A stretch of 56,312 bases of DNA from NCBI GenBank assembly GCA_016931295.1, contig JAFGEZ010000031.1, positions 1 to 56,312 on the forward strand, read 5' to 3'. Below the pieces are notes generated by a model, which did not search any database, was not told the origin of the DNA, and saw nothing but the letters and a program-made list of their open reading frames with translations. Both the position numbers and the translations under genes were made by a program. The stretch's first letter is position 1. Each line of letters opens with the position of its first letter. Below are positions 42,388 through 51,047 of the stretch, in pieces. Origin of the DNA: Candidatus Krumholzibacteriota bacterium (GTDB lineage Bacteria > Krumholzibacteriota > Krumholzibacteriia > Krumholzibacteriales > Krumholzibacteriaceae).

Positions 42388-43839
42388 ATGAGCGGACTCT
42401 TCGGCGTCGTCTCGAAGGAGGATTGCACCAGGACGCTGCTGTACGGGACGGACTACCACTCGCACCTGGGCACCCAGTTCGGCGGAGTCGCGGTCCTCGG
42501 CGAGGACTTCGAGCGCCAGATCCACAACATCAGCCAGAGCCAGTTCAAGTCGAAATTCTACGAGGATCTCGACCGGATGAGCGGCTCGAGCGGCATCGGC
42601 GTCATCAGCGCATCCGAGGAGCAGCCGATCTACCTCAACTCGCGGTTCGGCCCCTTCTGCATCGTCACCGACGGATTCATCGACAACGCGCACGAGCTCG
42701 CCCGGCGGATGCTCGAGGAGGGGATCACCTTCAGCGAGGTCGGCGACGGCGTGGTCAACACCACCGAACTCGTCGCAAAGCTCATCACGAGCGGCAGGAG
42801 CCTCATCGACGGCATCGAGCGGATGTTCGACGCGATCGACGGCTCATGCTCGCTCCTGATCCTCCACCGCGACGGGATCTACGCCGCGCGCGACCGGTAC
42901 GGCTACTCCCACCTCGCCGTGGGGAAGGGTCCGTCCGGGTGGGCCGTCACCTCCGAGACGACCGCCTTCCTCAACAACGGCTTCCGCACCCACGTCTGCC
43001 TCGGCCCGGGGGAGATCGCCCTCGTCACCCGCGACGGGCTCCAACAGCAGCGCGCCGGCGACGGCGTCGAGCAGATCTGCGCCTTCCTCTGGATCTACAC
43101 CGGATTTCCCTCCTCCGACTACGAGGGGATCAACGTCGAGACGGTGCGCGAGCGCTGCGGCCGCTGCCTCGCCCGCCGCGACGGCGACATCGAGGCCGAC
43201 GTCGTCTGCGGGATTCCGGACTCGGGCGTCGCCCACGCGATCGGCTACGCGATGGAGTCGGGCATCCCCTACCGGCGGCCGCTCGTCAAGTACACGCCCG
43301 GCTACGGCCGTTCGTATATCCCGCCCACGCAGGAGACCCGCGATCTCGTCGCCCGGATGAAGCTCGTGGCGAACCGCGACATCATCGACGGGAACAGCAT
43401 CGTCGTTTGCGAGGACTCGATCGTCCGCGGCACGCAGCTCAAGAACCACACGATCGGCAAGTTCCTCGACCGGGGTGCGCGGGAGATCCACGTGCGCCCC
43501 GCCTGTCCGCCCCTCATGTATCCCTGCCGGTTCAATCTCTCCACGCGTGGTCTCCACGAGCTCGCCGCCCGCCGCGCCATCAGCGATATCGAGGGCGGTG
43601 ACGTCGAGGACGTCTCGCGCTACCTCGACCCCTCGAGCGACGAGTACGCGCGGATGGTCGAATGGATCAGGCGGGACATCGAGGCGACGACGCTGCGCTA
43701 CCAGACCCTCGACGACATGATCGAGGCGATCGGTTTGCCGCGCACGCGTCTCTGCACCTACTGCTGGACCGGCGAGTACCCGCGCCCGCGGGGGGATCGC
43801 GCGGCGGCGGGCGAGAAGACCTCCGCGGCGGCGCGGTAG
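42388..43839 (+). CDS. PurF-like protein lacking the glutaminase nucleophile
   Basis: 483 aa and co-linear with amidophosphoribosyltransferase, but the N-terminal Ntn domain begins Met-Ser-Gly-Leu-Phe-Gly instead of exposing Cys1. The start is certain (GGAGGT six bases upstream). The glutamine-site motif HxRYST reads GIGVISAS, and the NG of the oxyanion loop is DG (TDGFIDN). In contrast the C-terminal half is intact: PRPP loop CEDSIVRGT (341-349), and four cysteines (231, 380, 456, 459) at the positions of the B. subtilis PurF Fe-S ligands (236, 382, 445, 448). It may use free ammonia, use Ser as an Ntn nucleophile, or have another role. No purine genes adjoin it. Confidence 0.85.
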   Translation: MSGLFGVVSKEDCTRTLLYGTDYHSHLGTQFGGVAVLGEDFERQIHNISQSQFKSKFYEDLDRMSGSSGIGVISASEEQPIYLNSRFGPFCIVTDGFIDNAHELARRMLEEGITFSEVGDGVVNTTELVAKLITSGRSLIDGIERMFDAIDGSCSLLILHRDGIYAARDRYGYSHLAVGKGPSGWAVTSETTAFLNNGFRTHVCLGPGEIALVTRDGLQQQRAGDGVEQICAFLWIYTGFPSSDYEGINVETVRERCGRCLARRDGDIEADVVCGIPDSGVAHAIGYAMESGIPYRRPLVKYTPGYGRSYIPPTQETRDLVARMKLVANRDIIDGNSIVVCEDSIVRGTQLKNHTIGKFLDRGAREIHVRPACPPLMYPCRFNLSTRGLHELAARRAISDIEGGDVEDVSRYLDPSSDEYARMVEWIRRDIEATTLRYQTLDDMIEAIGLPRTRLCTYCWTGEYPRPRGDRAAAGEKTSAAAR

Positions 43840-43896
43840 CGTCCGGGAACGCCAAAACAGGAAATACAAAATAACGGTTCTCGCCTTGGTTTCCGG

Positions 43897-43925
43897 TTGT
43901 GTCCCGTCCGGCGGCGGAGTATGCT
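43897..43925 (+). promoter_or_regulatory. Promoter of the FG-GAP lipoprotein
   Basis: TTGTGT (43897-43902), 17-bp spacer, TATGCT (43920-43925). The leader is about 120 nt with no obvious structure. Confidence 0.45.
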
Positions 43926-44052
43926 GTCGCCCGGTCTATCCATCTTCAGGATACGCAACACGCGTCATGATGGCGGACGCCCGCCTCGACGGCCGCCGGT
44001 CACGGCGGCACGCACCGAGTGCCCGCATGCACCCCGGCACGGGAGGATCGGC

Positions 44053-46209
44053 ATGAGGTCGCGGCTTCCTTCGTTCTGTTGCATCGTTCTCGCCTGCGCG
44101 GCGCTTCTCGCTTCCTGCAGCGACGACGCCTCGTGCCCCGTCTGCGAGACGAAATCCTCCGACGCCGTCTCGACGGCGCCCCTCTTCGACGTGGCGACGG
44201 ATTACACGACCGGCAACGGTCCCGTCGCCGTCTGCGCCGGCGATTTCAACGGTGACGGGGCCCTGGACCTGGCGACGGCGAATTTCACCCAGGGCACCGT
44301 CTCGGTCCGGTTGAACGAGGGCGGCGGCGTGCTGGGCGAGCAGAGCGACGCGGCCGCCGGCACCGGGCCGCGCGACATCGCCGCGGGCGACATCGACGGC
44401 GATGGGGCGATCGATCTCGTCGTCGCGAGCAACGGGGACGCCCCGCTCTTCGCCGTGCTTTTCAATCACGGTCGCGGGGAATTCGCCGCCGGCGTCAACA
44501 CCGGCCTCGGGACCGGCGCCAACGCGGTCATCGTCGAGGATCTCGACGGCGACGGCGATCTCGACGTGGCCGTCTCGTGCGATGACGAACCGGCCGTCGT
44601 GTCTGTCTGCCTGAACGACGGCGGGGAATTCTCCGCGCAGGCCGACTACGCCGTCGGTGACGGGGCCCGGTCCCTCACGGCGGGCGATCTCGACGGCGAC
44701 GGCGACATCGATCTCGTGACGGCCGACCGCGACGACAACACCGTCTCGGTGCTCCTCAACGGGGGCGACGGCACCTACGCGTCGCGCGCGGCGTACGCGA
44801 CGGATCCGGGACCGACCGGTGTCGGACTCTGCGACATCGACGGCGACGGCGACCGGGATCTCTACATCGGGGCCGGCTCGAACGACGATTACCTCTACAA
44901 CGGGGGAGACGGGACCTTCGGCGGGCTGCACTCGATACTGATCGGAACGCAGGCGGCCATGCGACTGCGCGTTGCGGACATCGACGGCGAAGGCCGCGAC
45001 GATATCGTCAAGATAATGGAGCACGGCGGTTGCATCGTGCAGCTCTCCAGCGGGTTCGGCTTCCATGTCTATTCCCGCGGAGACTGCATGGGAGGGTGCG
45101 CCGCGGATGTCGACGGCGACGGCGACAACGATGTCGTCGTCGTGGACCATGGAAGCAGCCGGATAAACATCTTCCCGAACGACGGCGCTGGGTATTTCCC
45201 CGGCTCCGAATGGACACTCGCCCAGTGCGCGTACGATCTTCTCGCCGCGGATCTCGACGGGGACGGCGATACCGATCTGGCGACGACCGATCGATGCGAC
45301 GACGAGGTCTGGATCTTCAAGAACGACGGGAACGGCGGCTTCGCTGATACGTTGAGACGCGGTGCCGGGGACGGACCCGTATCGCTCTGCGCGGGGGATT
45401 TCGACGGAAACGGATCCATCGATCTCGCGGTGGCGAACAGGGAGTCGCAGGACGTCAGCGTGCTCTCCGGTGTCGGCGGCGATTTCATCGCCGCGGGAAC
45501 CTACGATGTCGGCGCGGGATTGGCGGGGATCTGCGCCGCCGAACTCGACGGCGACGGCGACATCGATCTGGCCGTCATGTCCCATTATGGCAATCTGGCC
45601 GTGTTGCCCAACGCGGGGGGCGGGGTGTTCGGCGCGGTCTCGCCGCTGTTCGCGGTTCTCAATGGAAGCACGAAGGCGATCGCCATCGATCCCGACGGGG
45701 ACGGCGTCATGGATCTCGTGCACGGTTCCCTGAGCGGCAATGTCGTCCACCGGTGGCGCAACCAGGGGGAGGGCGCGTTCACGCTGTCGACCCTGGCCGG
45801 TGGAGCCGGCTGCTGCGCCGTATGGGCCGGCGACCTCGACGGCTACGGTGACGACGATCTCGTCGCGATCAACAAGGACGACAACACGGTGAGCGTGTGG
45901 CTGAACCTCGGCGACGGGGAATTCTCCGCATCCGAGGCATTCGGGGCCGGGTACGAACCAACGGTGGTCTGCGGGGGCGATTTCGACGGCGACGGCGACG
46001 TCGACCTGGCGATCGGCAGCTCCGGCGACAAGGTCGTCACCGTGCTCCTGAACGACGGCACGGGAGCGTTCGGGGGACGGGTGGATTACCTCGTCCAGAG
46101 CATCGCGACGGCGCTCCAGCCGCTCGACGCCGACGGCGACGGCGATCTCGATCTCGCCGTCGTCAGGAACTCGACTGCCCTGGTGATCCTGGAGAACCTG
46201 AAGAAGTAG
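44053..46209 (+). CDS. FG-GAP/VCBS-repeat lipoprotein
   Basis: 718-aa lipoprotein (lipobox LLASC, then SDDASCPVC). The whole mature chain is about a dozen repeats of roughly 45-60 residues with the calcium loop D-x-DGDG-x-x-D (for example DFNGDGALDLA, DLDGDGDIDLV). Each is followed by VSVLLN-like strands, which together predict an integrin-type seven-or-more-bladed beta-propeller. Ends directly after the last blade (VILENLKK), with no sorting domain, so it is membrane-anchored rather than sorted. Probable role in calcium-dependent adhesion or binding. GGGAGGAT precedes the ATG at 44053. Confidence 0.88.
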   Translation: MRSRLPSFCCIVLACAALLASCSDDASCPVCETKSSDAVSTAPLFDVATDYTTGNGPVAVCAGDFNGDGALDLATANFTQGTVSVRLNEGGGVLGEQSDAAAGTGPRDIAAGDIDGDGAIDLVVASNGDAPLFAVLFNHGRGEFAAGVNTGLGTGANAVIVEDLDGDGDLDVAVSCDDEPAVVSVCLNDGGEFSAQADYAVGDGARSLTAGDLDGDGDIDLVTADRDDNTVSVLLNGGDGTYASRAAYATDPGPTGVGLCDIDGDGDRDLYIGAGSNDDYLYNGGDGTFGGLHSILIGTQAAMRLRVADIDGEGRDDIVKIMEHGGCIVQLSSGFGFHVYSRGDCMGGCAADVDGDGDNDVVVVDHGSSRINIFPNDGAGYFPGSEWTLAQCAYDLLAADLDGDGDTDLATTDRCDDEVWIFKNDGNGGFADTLRRGAGDGPVSLCAGDFDGNGSIDLAVANRESQDVSVLSGVGGDFIAAGTYDVGAGLAGICAAELDGDGDIDLAVMSHYGNLAVLPNAGGGVFGAVSPLFAVLNGSTKAIAIDPDGDGVMDLVHGSLSGNVVHRWRNQGEGAFTLSTLAGGAGCCAVWAGDLDGYGDDDLVAINKDDNTVSVWLNLGDGEFSASEAFGAGYEPTVVCGGDFDGDGDVDLAIGSSGDKVVTVLLNDGTGAFGGRVDYLVQSIATALQPLDADGDGDLDLAVVRNSTALVILENLKK

Positions 46210-46231
46210 GAACGGACCGGTTGACCGGCGC

Positions 46232-47005
46232 TCAGTTGTTCGCCGCGTCGTGCGCCTCGAGCGCTGCGGCGAAGGCGTCGGCCGTCTCCTCGTCCGCTGC
46301 GACGAGGATGACGCTCGCCGGGGCCGCCGCCTGGTGCGCGGCGAGGGCGCGGACGATCGCCCCGGCCGATGCCTCCGGCGACAGACCGCCGTCCACCGTT
46401 CCAACCCCCGGGATCGCGACCGATTCGAGCGACAATTCCGCGGCGAGGGCGAGGGCGGCCGCGACGGCCCGCTCGACACGCTCGGGCGACGCGGGACCGC
46501 CCGGCTCGCCGGCAGCCGGGGCGTGGATGACGTTGACGTGCGGCAGCGAGCCGGGACCGGTCGCGACGGCGCCCGCGAGGGGGGCCTTCGAGACGGCCTC
46601 GGCCTCGATCCCGTCGCCGCCGGCCTCGCGTATCGCGTCCGCCGCGCCCGAGCGCATCCTGCCGTCGGGGCCGGTCGGGGAGAGGATCGCGTCGGCGAAG
46701 ACGGCCGTGACGTCGCCCAGGCGCACCGAGACGGCCGTGTCGCCGATCTCCGTGATGTGGCGGTTCTCGTCCATCGCGATCCCGGCGAGGATCACGTCGG
46801 GGCGCTTGCGGAAATCCGAATCGATCCGCTCCGCCTCCCGCGCGCCCCGCCTGATGGCGGCGATGGCGTCGTCGGGGGAGGCCCCGCCGTCGACGAAGGC
46901 CTCGAGGCGATCGAGGATCGGACAAACGAGGGCCATGGTCCGCCGCTTCTTCAGCGCCTTCACGAAGATCGTCTTCCGGTCGTCGGCCTCGTCGGCGAAG
47001 ATCAT
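46232..47005 (-). CDS. Macro-domain protein with helical N-terminal module
   Basis: 257 aa. Residues about 90-257 form a macro domain that would bind ADP-ribose or related nucleotides: VSVRLGDVTAVFADAILSPTG, SGAADAIREAGG, AVATGPGSLPHVNVIHAPA and SVAIPGVGTVDGG. The N-terminal 85 residues are helical and contain GAREAERIDSDFRKRPDVIL, which I do not recognise. The usual asparagine of the NAAN loop is replaced (SPTG), so hydrolase activity is doubtful and binding is more likely. The ATG at 47005 has GGGAGGTGA just upstream. Convergent with the FG-GAP gene and divergent from the S9 gene. Confidence 0.78.
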   Translation of the reverse strand: MIFADEADDRKTIFVKALKKRRTMALVCPILDRLEAFVDGGASPDDAIAAIRRGAREAERIDSDFRKRPDVILAGIAMDENRHITEIGDTAVSVRLGDVTAVFADAILSPTGPDGRMRSGAADAIREAGGDGIEAEAVSKAPLAGAVATGPGSLPHVNVIHAPAAGEPGGPASPERVERAVAAALALAAELSLESVAIPGVGTVDGGLSPEASAGAIVRALAAHQAAAPASVILVAADEETADAFAAALEAHDAANN

Positions 47006-47037
47006 CGGTCACCTCCCGGGCGTCGCGTTCGTTTGTG

Positions 47038-47066
47038 TTGTCCGCAGGCGATATTTCGCATACACT
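47038..47066 (+). promoter_or_regulatory. Promoter of the second S9 peptidase
   Basis: TTGTCC (47038-47043), 17-bp spacer, TACACT (47061-47066), about 63 bp before the start codon. Same -10 hexamer as the PurF-like gene. Confidence 0.5.
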
Positions 47067-47128
47067 ACCACCTCGCCGGTTCGAAGGCCAGACCGGATTC
47101 GGGACGCACATCAACCGAAAGGAGCGCC

Positions 47129-49219
47129 ATGAAGCGCACGATCATCGTCCTGGCGGCCCTCCTTCTCGTCGCGGCGGGCGCCGTCGCGGAGAAGGCCCCG
47201 TGGACGCCGGACGACCTGCACAGGATGAAGCGCGTCGGCTCGCCGGCGCTTTCCCCCGACGGCGCGTGGCTCGCCTACGTCGTCACCGTCACCGATTTCG
47301 AGGAGAACCGCGGCGACTCGGACATCTGGCTGATGCCCGCCTCGGGCGGCGAGGCCAGGCGTCTCACGACGAGTTCGAAGGGCGACGGCCATCCCGTCTG
47401 GTCGCCCTGCGGAAAGCTCATCGCCTTCCTTTCCTCGCGCGAGGAGGGCAACCAGATCTGGGTCATCGCCGTCGACGGCGGTGAGGCCCGCAAGGTCACC
47501 GACGTCCCCGGCGGCGTGGGCGACATGGTCTGGCTTCCCGACGGCTCGGGCTTCGTCTTCACCGCGCGCATCCATCCCGGCTGCGCCGATTTCGACTGCG
47601 TGCGCGAGAAGGACGAGGCGAAGGAGAAGGAGAAGGTGTCGGCGATGGTCCACGAGCGGCTCATGTACCGCCATTGGGACACCTACGACGACGGCAAGGT
47701 CCAGCATCTCTTCGTCGTCGACCGCGACGGCGGGGAACCGCGCGATCTCACGCCCGACCTCCGCTTCGACGCCCTCACCTACTGGCTCGCCTCGGCGGGG
47801 CGCGATTTCGACCTCTCGCCCGACGGGACGACGCTCTACTTTTCCGGCAAGCAGGACGAGAACCAGGCCGTCTCCTACAACGAGGAGATCTGGAAGGTCT
47901 CCTTCGCCGGCGGCCCCGTCGAGCGGATCACCGACAACCCGGCGGCCGATTCCCACCCGCGCCTCTCGCCCGACGGGAAGCGCCTCGCCTGGCGCGCCAC
48001 GCGGCGCCCCGGCTACGAGAGCGACCGCTACGAGCTGATGGTGAAGGAGCTGCCCGGCGGCGAGCCCCGCTCGCTCACTCCGGACTGGGACCGTTCCGTG
48101 GGATCCTTCTTCTGGGCCGACGATGGCAAACAGATCTACATCTCCGCCGAGGACCGGGCGAACATCGATCTCTTCGCCGTGCCGGCGAAGGGAGGCGAGG
48201 TGCGCCTCGTGATCGGCGGCGACGGACCGGCGGGGCGCGGTTATCACCTCGGCGTCGACGCCGGGCCGAAAGAGAATTTCTTCGTCTATCTCTACCGGCC
48301 GATGACGCACTACTACGAAATCTTCCGCTGCGACCGGAAGGGACGCGGCGTGAAGCAGCTCACCGACGTCAACGGCGAGCTCTACGCGGCGCACCACGTT
48401 CCCGACGCCGAGGAGATCTGGTACGAGGGGGCCGGCGGCGCGAAGGTGCACGGCTTCCTCGTCAAGCCGATCGACTTCGATCCGTCGAAGCGATACCCGA
48501 TGATGGTCCGCATCCACGGCGGTCCGCAGCAGATGTTCGGCTACGCCTACCGGCACGAGTTCGCCGTCTTCTCCGGCGCGGGCTTCGCCGTCTTCTTTTG
48601 CAACCCGCGCGGCTCGACCGGTTACGGGCAGGAGTTCACCGACGGAATCAATCTCGACTGGGGCGGCAAGGTCATCGAGGACATCAGGGCAGGAGTCCGG
48701 CGCGTCCTCGCCGACAACGAGTGGATCGACCCGGAGCGGGTGGGGGCGTGGGGCGGCTCCTTCGGCGCCTTCGTCTGCAACTGGCTCCAGGGGCACAACG
48801 AGGACGGGATGTTCTCCTGTCTCGTCTCGCACGCCGGCGAGGCCGAGCAGTGGTCGAGCTGGGGCTCCACCGAGGAGCTGTGGTTCCCCGAGTGGGAACT
48901 CGGCGGCACGCCGTGGGACAACCCCGATCTCTACGACGAGATGGCGCCGATCCGCTACGCGAAGAACTTCTCGACGCCCCACCTCATCATCCACGGGGAG
49001 CTCGACTACCGGGTGCCGATCACCGGCGGCGAGACGATGTTCACCGCCCTGCAGCGGCTCGGCGTACCCTCGAAGATGATCCGCTTCCCCGACGAGAACC
49101 ACTGGATACTCCAGCCGCACAACGCGCGGTTCTGGTACGCGTCGATCCTCGACTGGATGGAGCAGTGGCTCGTCCGGGACGGGGCGCCGGCGGAACCGGC
49201 CGAAGCCGTGGCGGAATAG
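47129..49219 (+). CDS. Exported S9 prolyl-oligopeptidase-family peptidase (second copy)
   Basis: 696 aa with a Sec signal (MKRTIIVLAALLLVAAGAVA). Propeller region (about 25-440) with ALSPDGAWLAYVV, VWSPCGKLIAFLSS and RLSPDGKRLAW blades, then the hydrolase domain: HGGPQQMFGYAYRHEF, Ser544 (WGGSFGAF), Asp626 (HGELDYRVP), His658 (DENHWI). More like dipeptidyl-peptidase/acylaminoacyl-peptidase members than the first copy, from the HGELDYRVP and PDENHW motifs. AAAGGAG precedes the ATG. Ends with a UUCG-loop terminator. Likely periplasmic peptide trimming. Confidence 0.93.
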   Translation: MKRTIIVLAALLLVAAGAVAEKAPWTPDDLHRMKRVGSPALSPDGAWLAYVVTVTDFEENRGDSDIWLMPASGGEARRLTTSSKGDGHPVWSPCGKLIAFLSSREEGNQIWVIAVDGGEARKVTDVPGGVGDMVWLPDGSGFVFTARIHPGCADFDCVREKDEAKEKEKVSAMVHERLMYRHWDTYDDGKVQHLFVVDRDGGEPRDLTPDLRFDALTYWLASAGRDFDLSPDGTTLYFSGKQDENQAVSYNEEIWKVSFAGGPVERITDNPAADSHPRLSPDGKRLAWRATRRPGYESDRYELMVKELPGGEPRSLTPDWDRSVGSFFWADDGKQIYISAEDRANIDLFAVPAKGGEVRLVIGGDGPAGRGYHLGVDAGPKENFFVYLYRPMTHYYEIFRCDRKGRGVKQLTDVNGELYAAHHVPDAEEIWYEGAGGAKVHGFLVKPIDFDPSKRYPMMVRIHGGPQQMFGYAYRHEFAVFSGAGFAVFFCNPRGSTGYGQEFTDGINLDWGGKVIEDIRAGVRRVLADNEWIDPERVGAWGGSFGAFVCNWLQGHNEDGMFSCLVSHAGEAEQWSSWGSTEELWFPEWELGGTPWDNPDLYDEMAPIRYAKNFSTPHLIIHGELDYRVPITGGETMFTALQRLGVPSKMIRFPDENHWILQPHNARFWYASILDWMEQWLVRDGAPAEPAEAVAE

Positions 49220-49253
49220 CCGCCAGGCGGGCGGATGCGATCGATACGACGAC

Positions 49254-49280
49254 GGGGCGCCTTCGGGCGCCCCGTTCCTT
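49254..49280 (+). terminator. UUCG-tetraloop terminator after the second S9 gene
   Basis: GGGGCGCC and GGCGCCCC form a perfect 8-bp stem around TTCG, followed by GTTCCTTTC. It lies 34 bp after the stop codon. Confidence 0.65.
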
Positions 49281-49314
49281 TCGGCGGCATGCGGGCGGCG
49301 GAACCGGGTGCCCG

Positions 49315-50877
49315 TCACCGGCCGAGACGTTCGAGGGCCTGCCGCGCCGCCTCGTTCGACGGATCGACGAGGAGCGCCTCCCGCCATGCCGCCTCGGCGC
49401 CGGCCGTGTCGCCGCGGCGGGCGAAAACCGTGCCGAGGCGCACGAGACCGCCCGCCTCCAGCCCCGGCGTGTCGCGAGCGACCGTCCTGTTGACGAAGAA
49501 GGCGCAGAGGACGAACGCCGCGATCATGAGGACGAACTCGGCGCGCCGGCGGTCGCGGATCATCCGGAGCAGCTCGGTGACGGCCGCCCCGGCGAAGGCG
49601 GCCAGCGCCGGGACCGCGGGGAGCCGGTAGCGGGCGAGGACGTAGAAGATCACCGCGGCGGCGAAATAGGCGCCCACGAGCCCGTAGAGGAGCCAGAGGC
49701 GGCGCCAGCGGCCCGCGGTGAGGAAGATGCCGAGGATCGCGAGGGGCGCGGCGACGCCCCAGCCGGGGAGCCGGGCGGCGACGATCCCCGGGAAGCGGCG
49801 GTGGAAGGCGATGCTCTCGACGTTCGCCCGTTCGTAGCGGTTCCAGAAGAAGAGCGTCTTTTGCCACGCGAGCGCCGCCCACGCGCCCGGGTTGCCGCGC
49901 GCCCAGTCGAGGCCGCGGTCTCGCCAGAAGTTCGACATCTCCGCGTGAGAGACGGGCCGCCCCGTCACGGCGGCCGCCACCTCGTACATCCGCTCGCACT
50001 GCTCGCCGGGCGTCGCGCCGAGCGATCGCCCGTCCCAGTCGGGGACGGCGTAGAAACCGTTCGCCCCGGCGTTGTTGCCGATGTAGAAGTTGATCCCGCC
50101 GCCCGTCGTCAGCGGGATGAAATCGCCGGTGACCGCAAGGTTGCGGATCGCGAGCGGCGATGCGCCGAAAACGAGGCCGGCGGCGAAAACGGCCGCCCGG
50201 GCGGACAAGCCCCGCCCCGGCCGCCGCGGCGCCTCGCTGCGCGCGTTCACATTCCCGGGTCCGCCGCCGCCGAAGCGCAGGTGGAGCAGCGCGAAGGGCA
50301 GCAGGAGGAGGGCGACCGGCTTGGCGACGACCGAGAAACCGAGCACGAGCCCGGCGGCCAGCAGCCTGACGCGTGGCGGGGGCCCCGACTCGGTCGTCAA
50401 GAGCAGGACGAAGAGCAGGTTCAGGAAGACGACGAGCGTCGCCGGCACGAGCACCCCCTCGTAGAAGACGAGGGGCAGGTAGCAGGCCATGAGAAGCCCG
50501 GCGAGGATCCCCGCGGCCGAGGAGCCGAGGAGCCGCCGGGCGATCGTCACCGTGAAGCCGACCGAGGCGGTGCCGAGGATCGCCTGGACGACGCGAACCG
50601 CCGTCGGCGAGGGGCCGAAGATCCGGTAGACGATCGAGACGAACCAGGGATAGAGGGGGGCCTGCATGAGCCGCGTGGCGGGGAGCTCGCCGCCCCAGAC
50701 GAGGACGCGCGCCCACCGGTCGTAGCCGGCCGCGTCGAGGACGAGGTCGGCGGCGAGGGGGTTGTATTTCGCGGTGAACCACGCGTGGAGCAGCCGGATC
50801 ACGAGGGCGACGAGAACGACGACGAGGGCGAGGAAGCCCTCGTCGACGAAGAGTCCGGTCTCCCGTCGGCGCGCCAT
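49315..50877 (-). CDS. Membrane glycosyltransferase-like protein (GT39/ArnT type) with C-terminal TPR
   Basis: 520 aa with about ten hydrophobic segments. The first periplasmic loop has DLVLDAAGYDRWARVLVWGG and LMQAPLYPWFVS, like GT39/ArnT-type polyprenyl-sugar transferases (acidic residues before a YP-W segment). A large loop follows (about 275-345, FYIGNNAGANGFYAVPDW). The last 45 residues (LVRLGTVFARRGDTAGAEAAWREALLVDPSNEAARQAL, a single TPR) face the cytoplasm or periplasm and are not usual for the family. The ATG at 50877 has no ribosome site and lies at the predicted transcription start, suggesting a leaderless mRNA. Donor and acceptor unknown. Confidence 0.75.
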   Translation of the reverse strand: MARRRETGLFVDEGFLALVVVLVALVIRLLHAWFTAKYNPLAADLVLDAAGYDRWARVLVWGGELPATRLMQAPLYPWFVSIVYRIFGPSPTAVRVVQAILGTASVGFTVTIARRLLGSSAAGILAGLLMACYLPLVFYEGVLVPATLVVFLNLLFVLLLTTESGPPPRVRLLAAGLVLGFSVVAKPVALLLLPFALLHLRFGGGGPGNVNARSEAPRRPGRGLSARAAVFAAGLVFGASPLAIRNLAVTGDFIPLTTGGGINFYIGNNAGANGFYAVPDWDGRSLGATPGEQCERMYEVAAAVTGRPVSHAEMSNFWRDRGLDWARGNPGAWAALAWQKTLFFWNRYERANVESIAFHRRFPGIVAARLPGWGVAAPLAILGIFLTAGRWRRLWLLYGLVGAYFAAAVIFYVLARYRLPAVPALAAFAGAAVTELLRMIRDRRRAEFVLMIAAFVLCAFFVNRTVARDTPGLEAGGLVRLGTVFARRGDTAGAEAAWREALLVDPSNEAARQALERLGR

Positions 50878-50884
50878 GCATCCA

Positions 50885-50914
50885 TTGATACGCCGGACGC
50901 GCGGGCCGGCTCAA
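50885..50914 (-). promoter_or_regulatory. Promoter abutting the start codon of 49315-50877
   Basis: Minus-strand TTGAGC (50914-50909), 18-bp spacer, TATCAA (50890-50885). Transcription would start at 50877-50878, at the ATG itself. Confidence 0.35.
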
Positions 50915-50948
50915 GGATTATCGCGGTCGTGGCACGAAAACAAGTCCG

Positions 50949-50979
50949 GTAACACGATTTTCTCTTGCGTCCGTGTTAC
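50949..50979. promoter_or_regulatory. Operator-like inverted repeat GTAACACG-N15-CGTGTTAC
   Basis: Perfect 8-bp arms (50949-50956, 50972-50979). They flank the -35 box of the TonB-receptor promoter, and a third partial copy (CCGTGTCACC) follows at 50991-51000. Placement fits a dimeric repressor, perhaps nutrient- or metal-responsive. Confidence 0.5.
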
Positions 50980-50994
50980 GGAATCCGCTACCGT
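50965..50994 (+). promoter_or_regulatory. Promoter of the TonB-dependent receptor
   Basis: TTGCGT (50965-50970), 18-bp spacer, TACCGT (50989-50994), interleaved with the inverted repeat. Confidence 0.4.
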
Positions 50995-51047
50995 GTCACC
51001 GGCGCGGCGACGGGGACCGCGCGGCAGGAACGAACGGGAGGTCTCGG

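Noticed and set aside
47674-50952. 1092-aa plus-strand ORF
   Set aside because: Shadow of the S9 gene and antisense of the glycosyltransferase-like gene; Arg-rich with no motif.
50878-51047. Possible cobalamin riboswitch before the TonB receptor
   Set aside because: The leader is under about 60 nt from the inferred start and lacks the conserved B12-box sequence.
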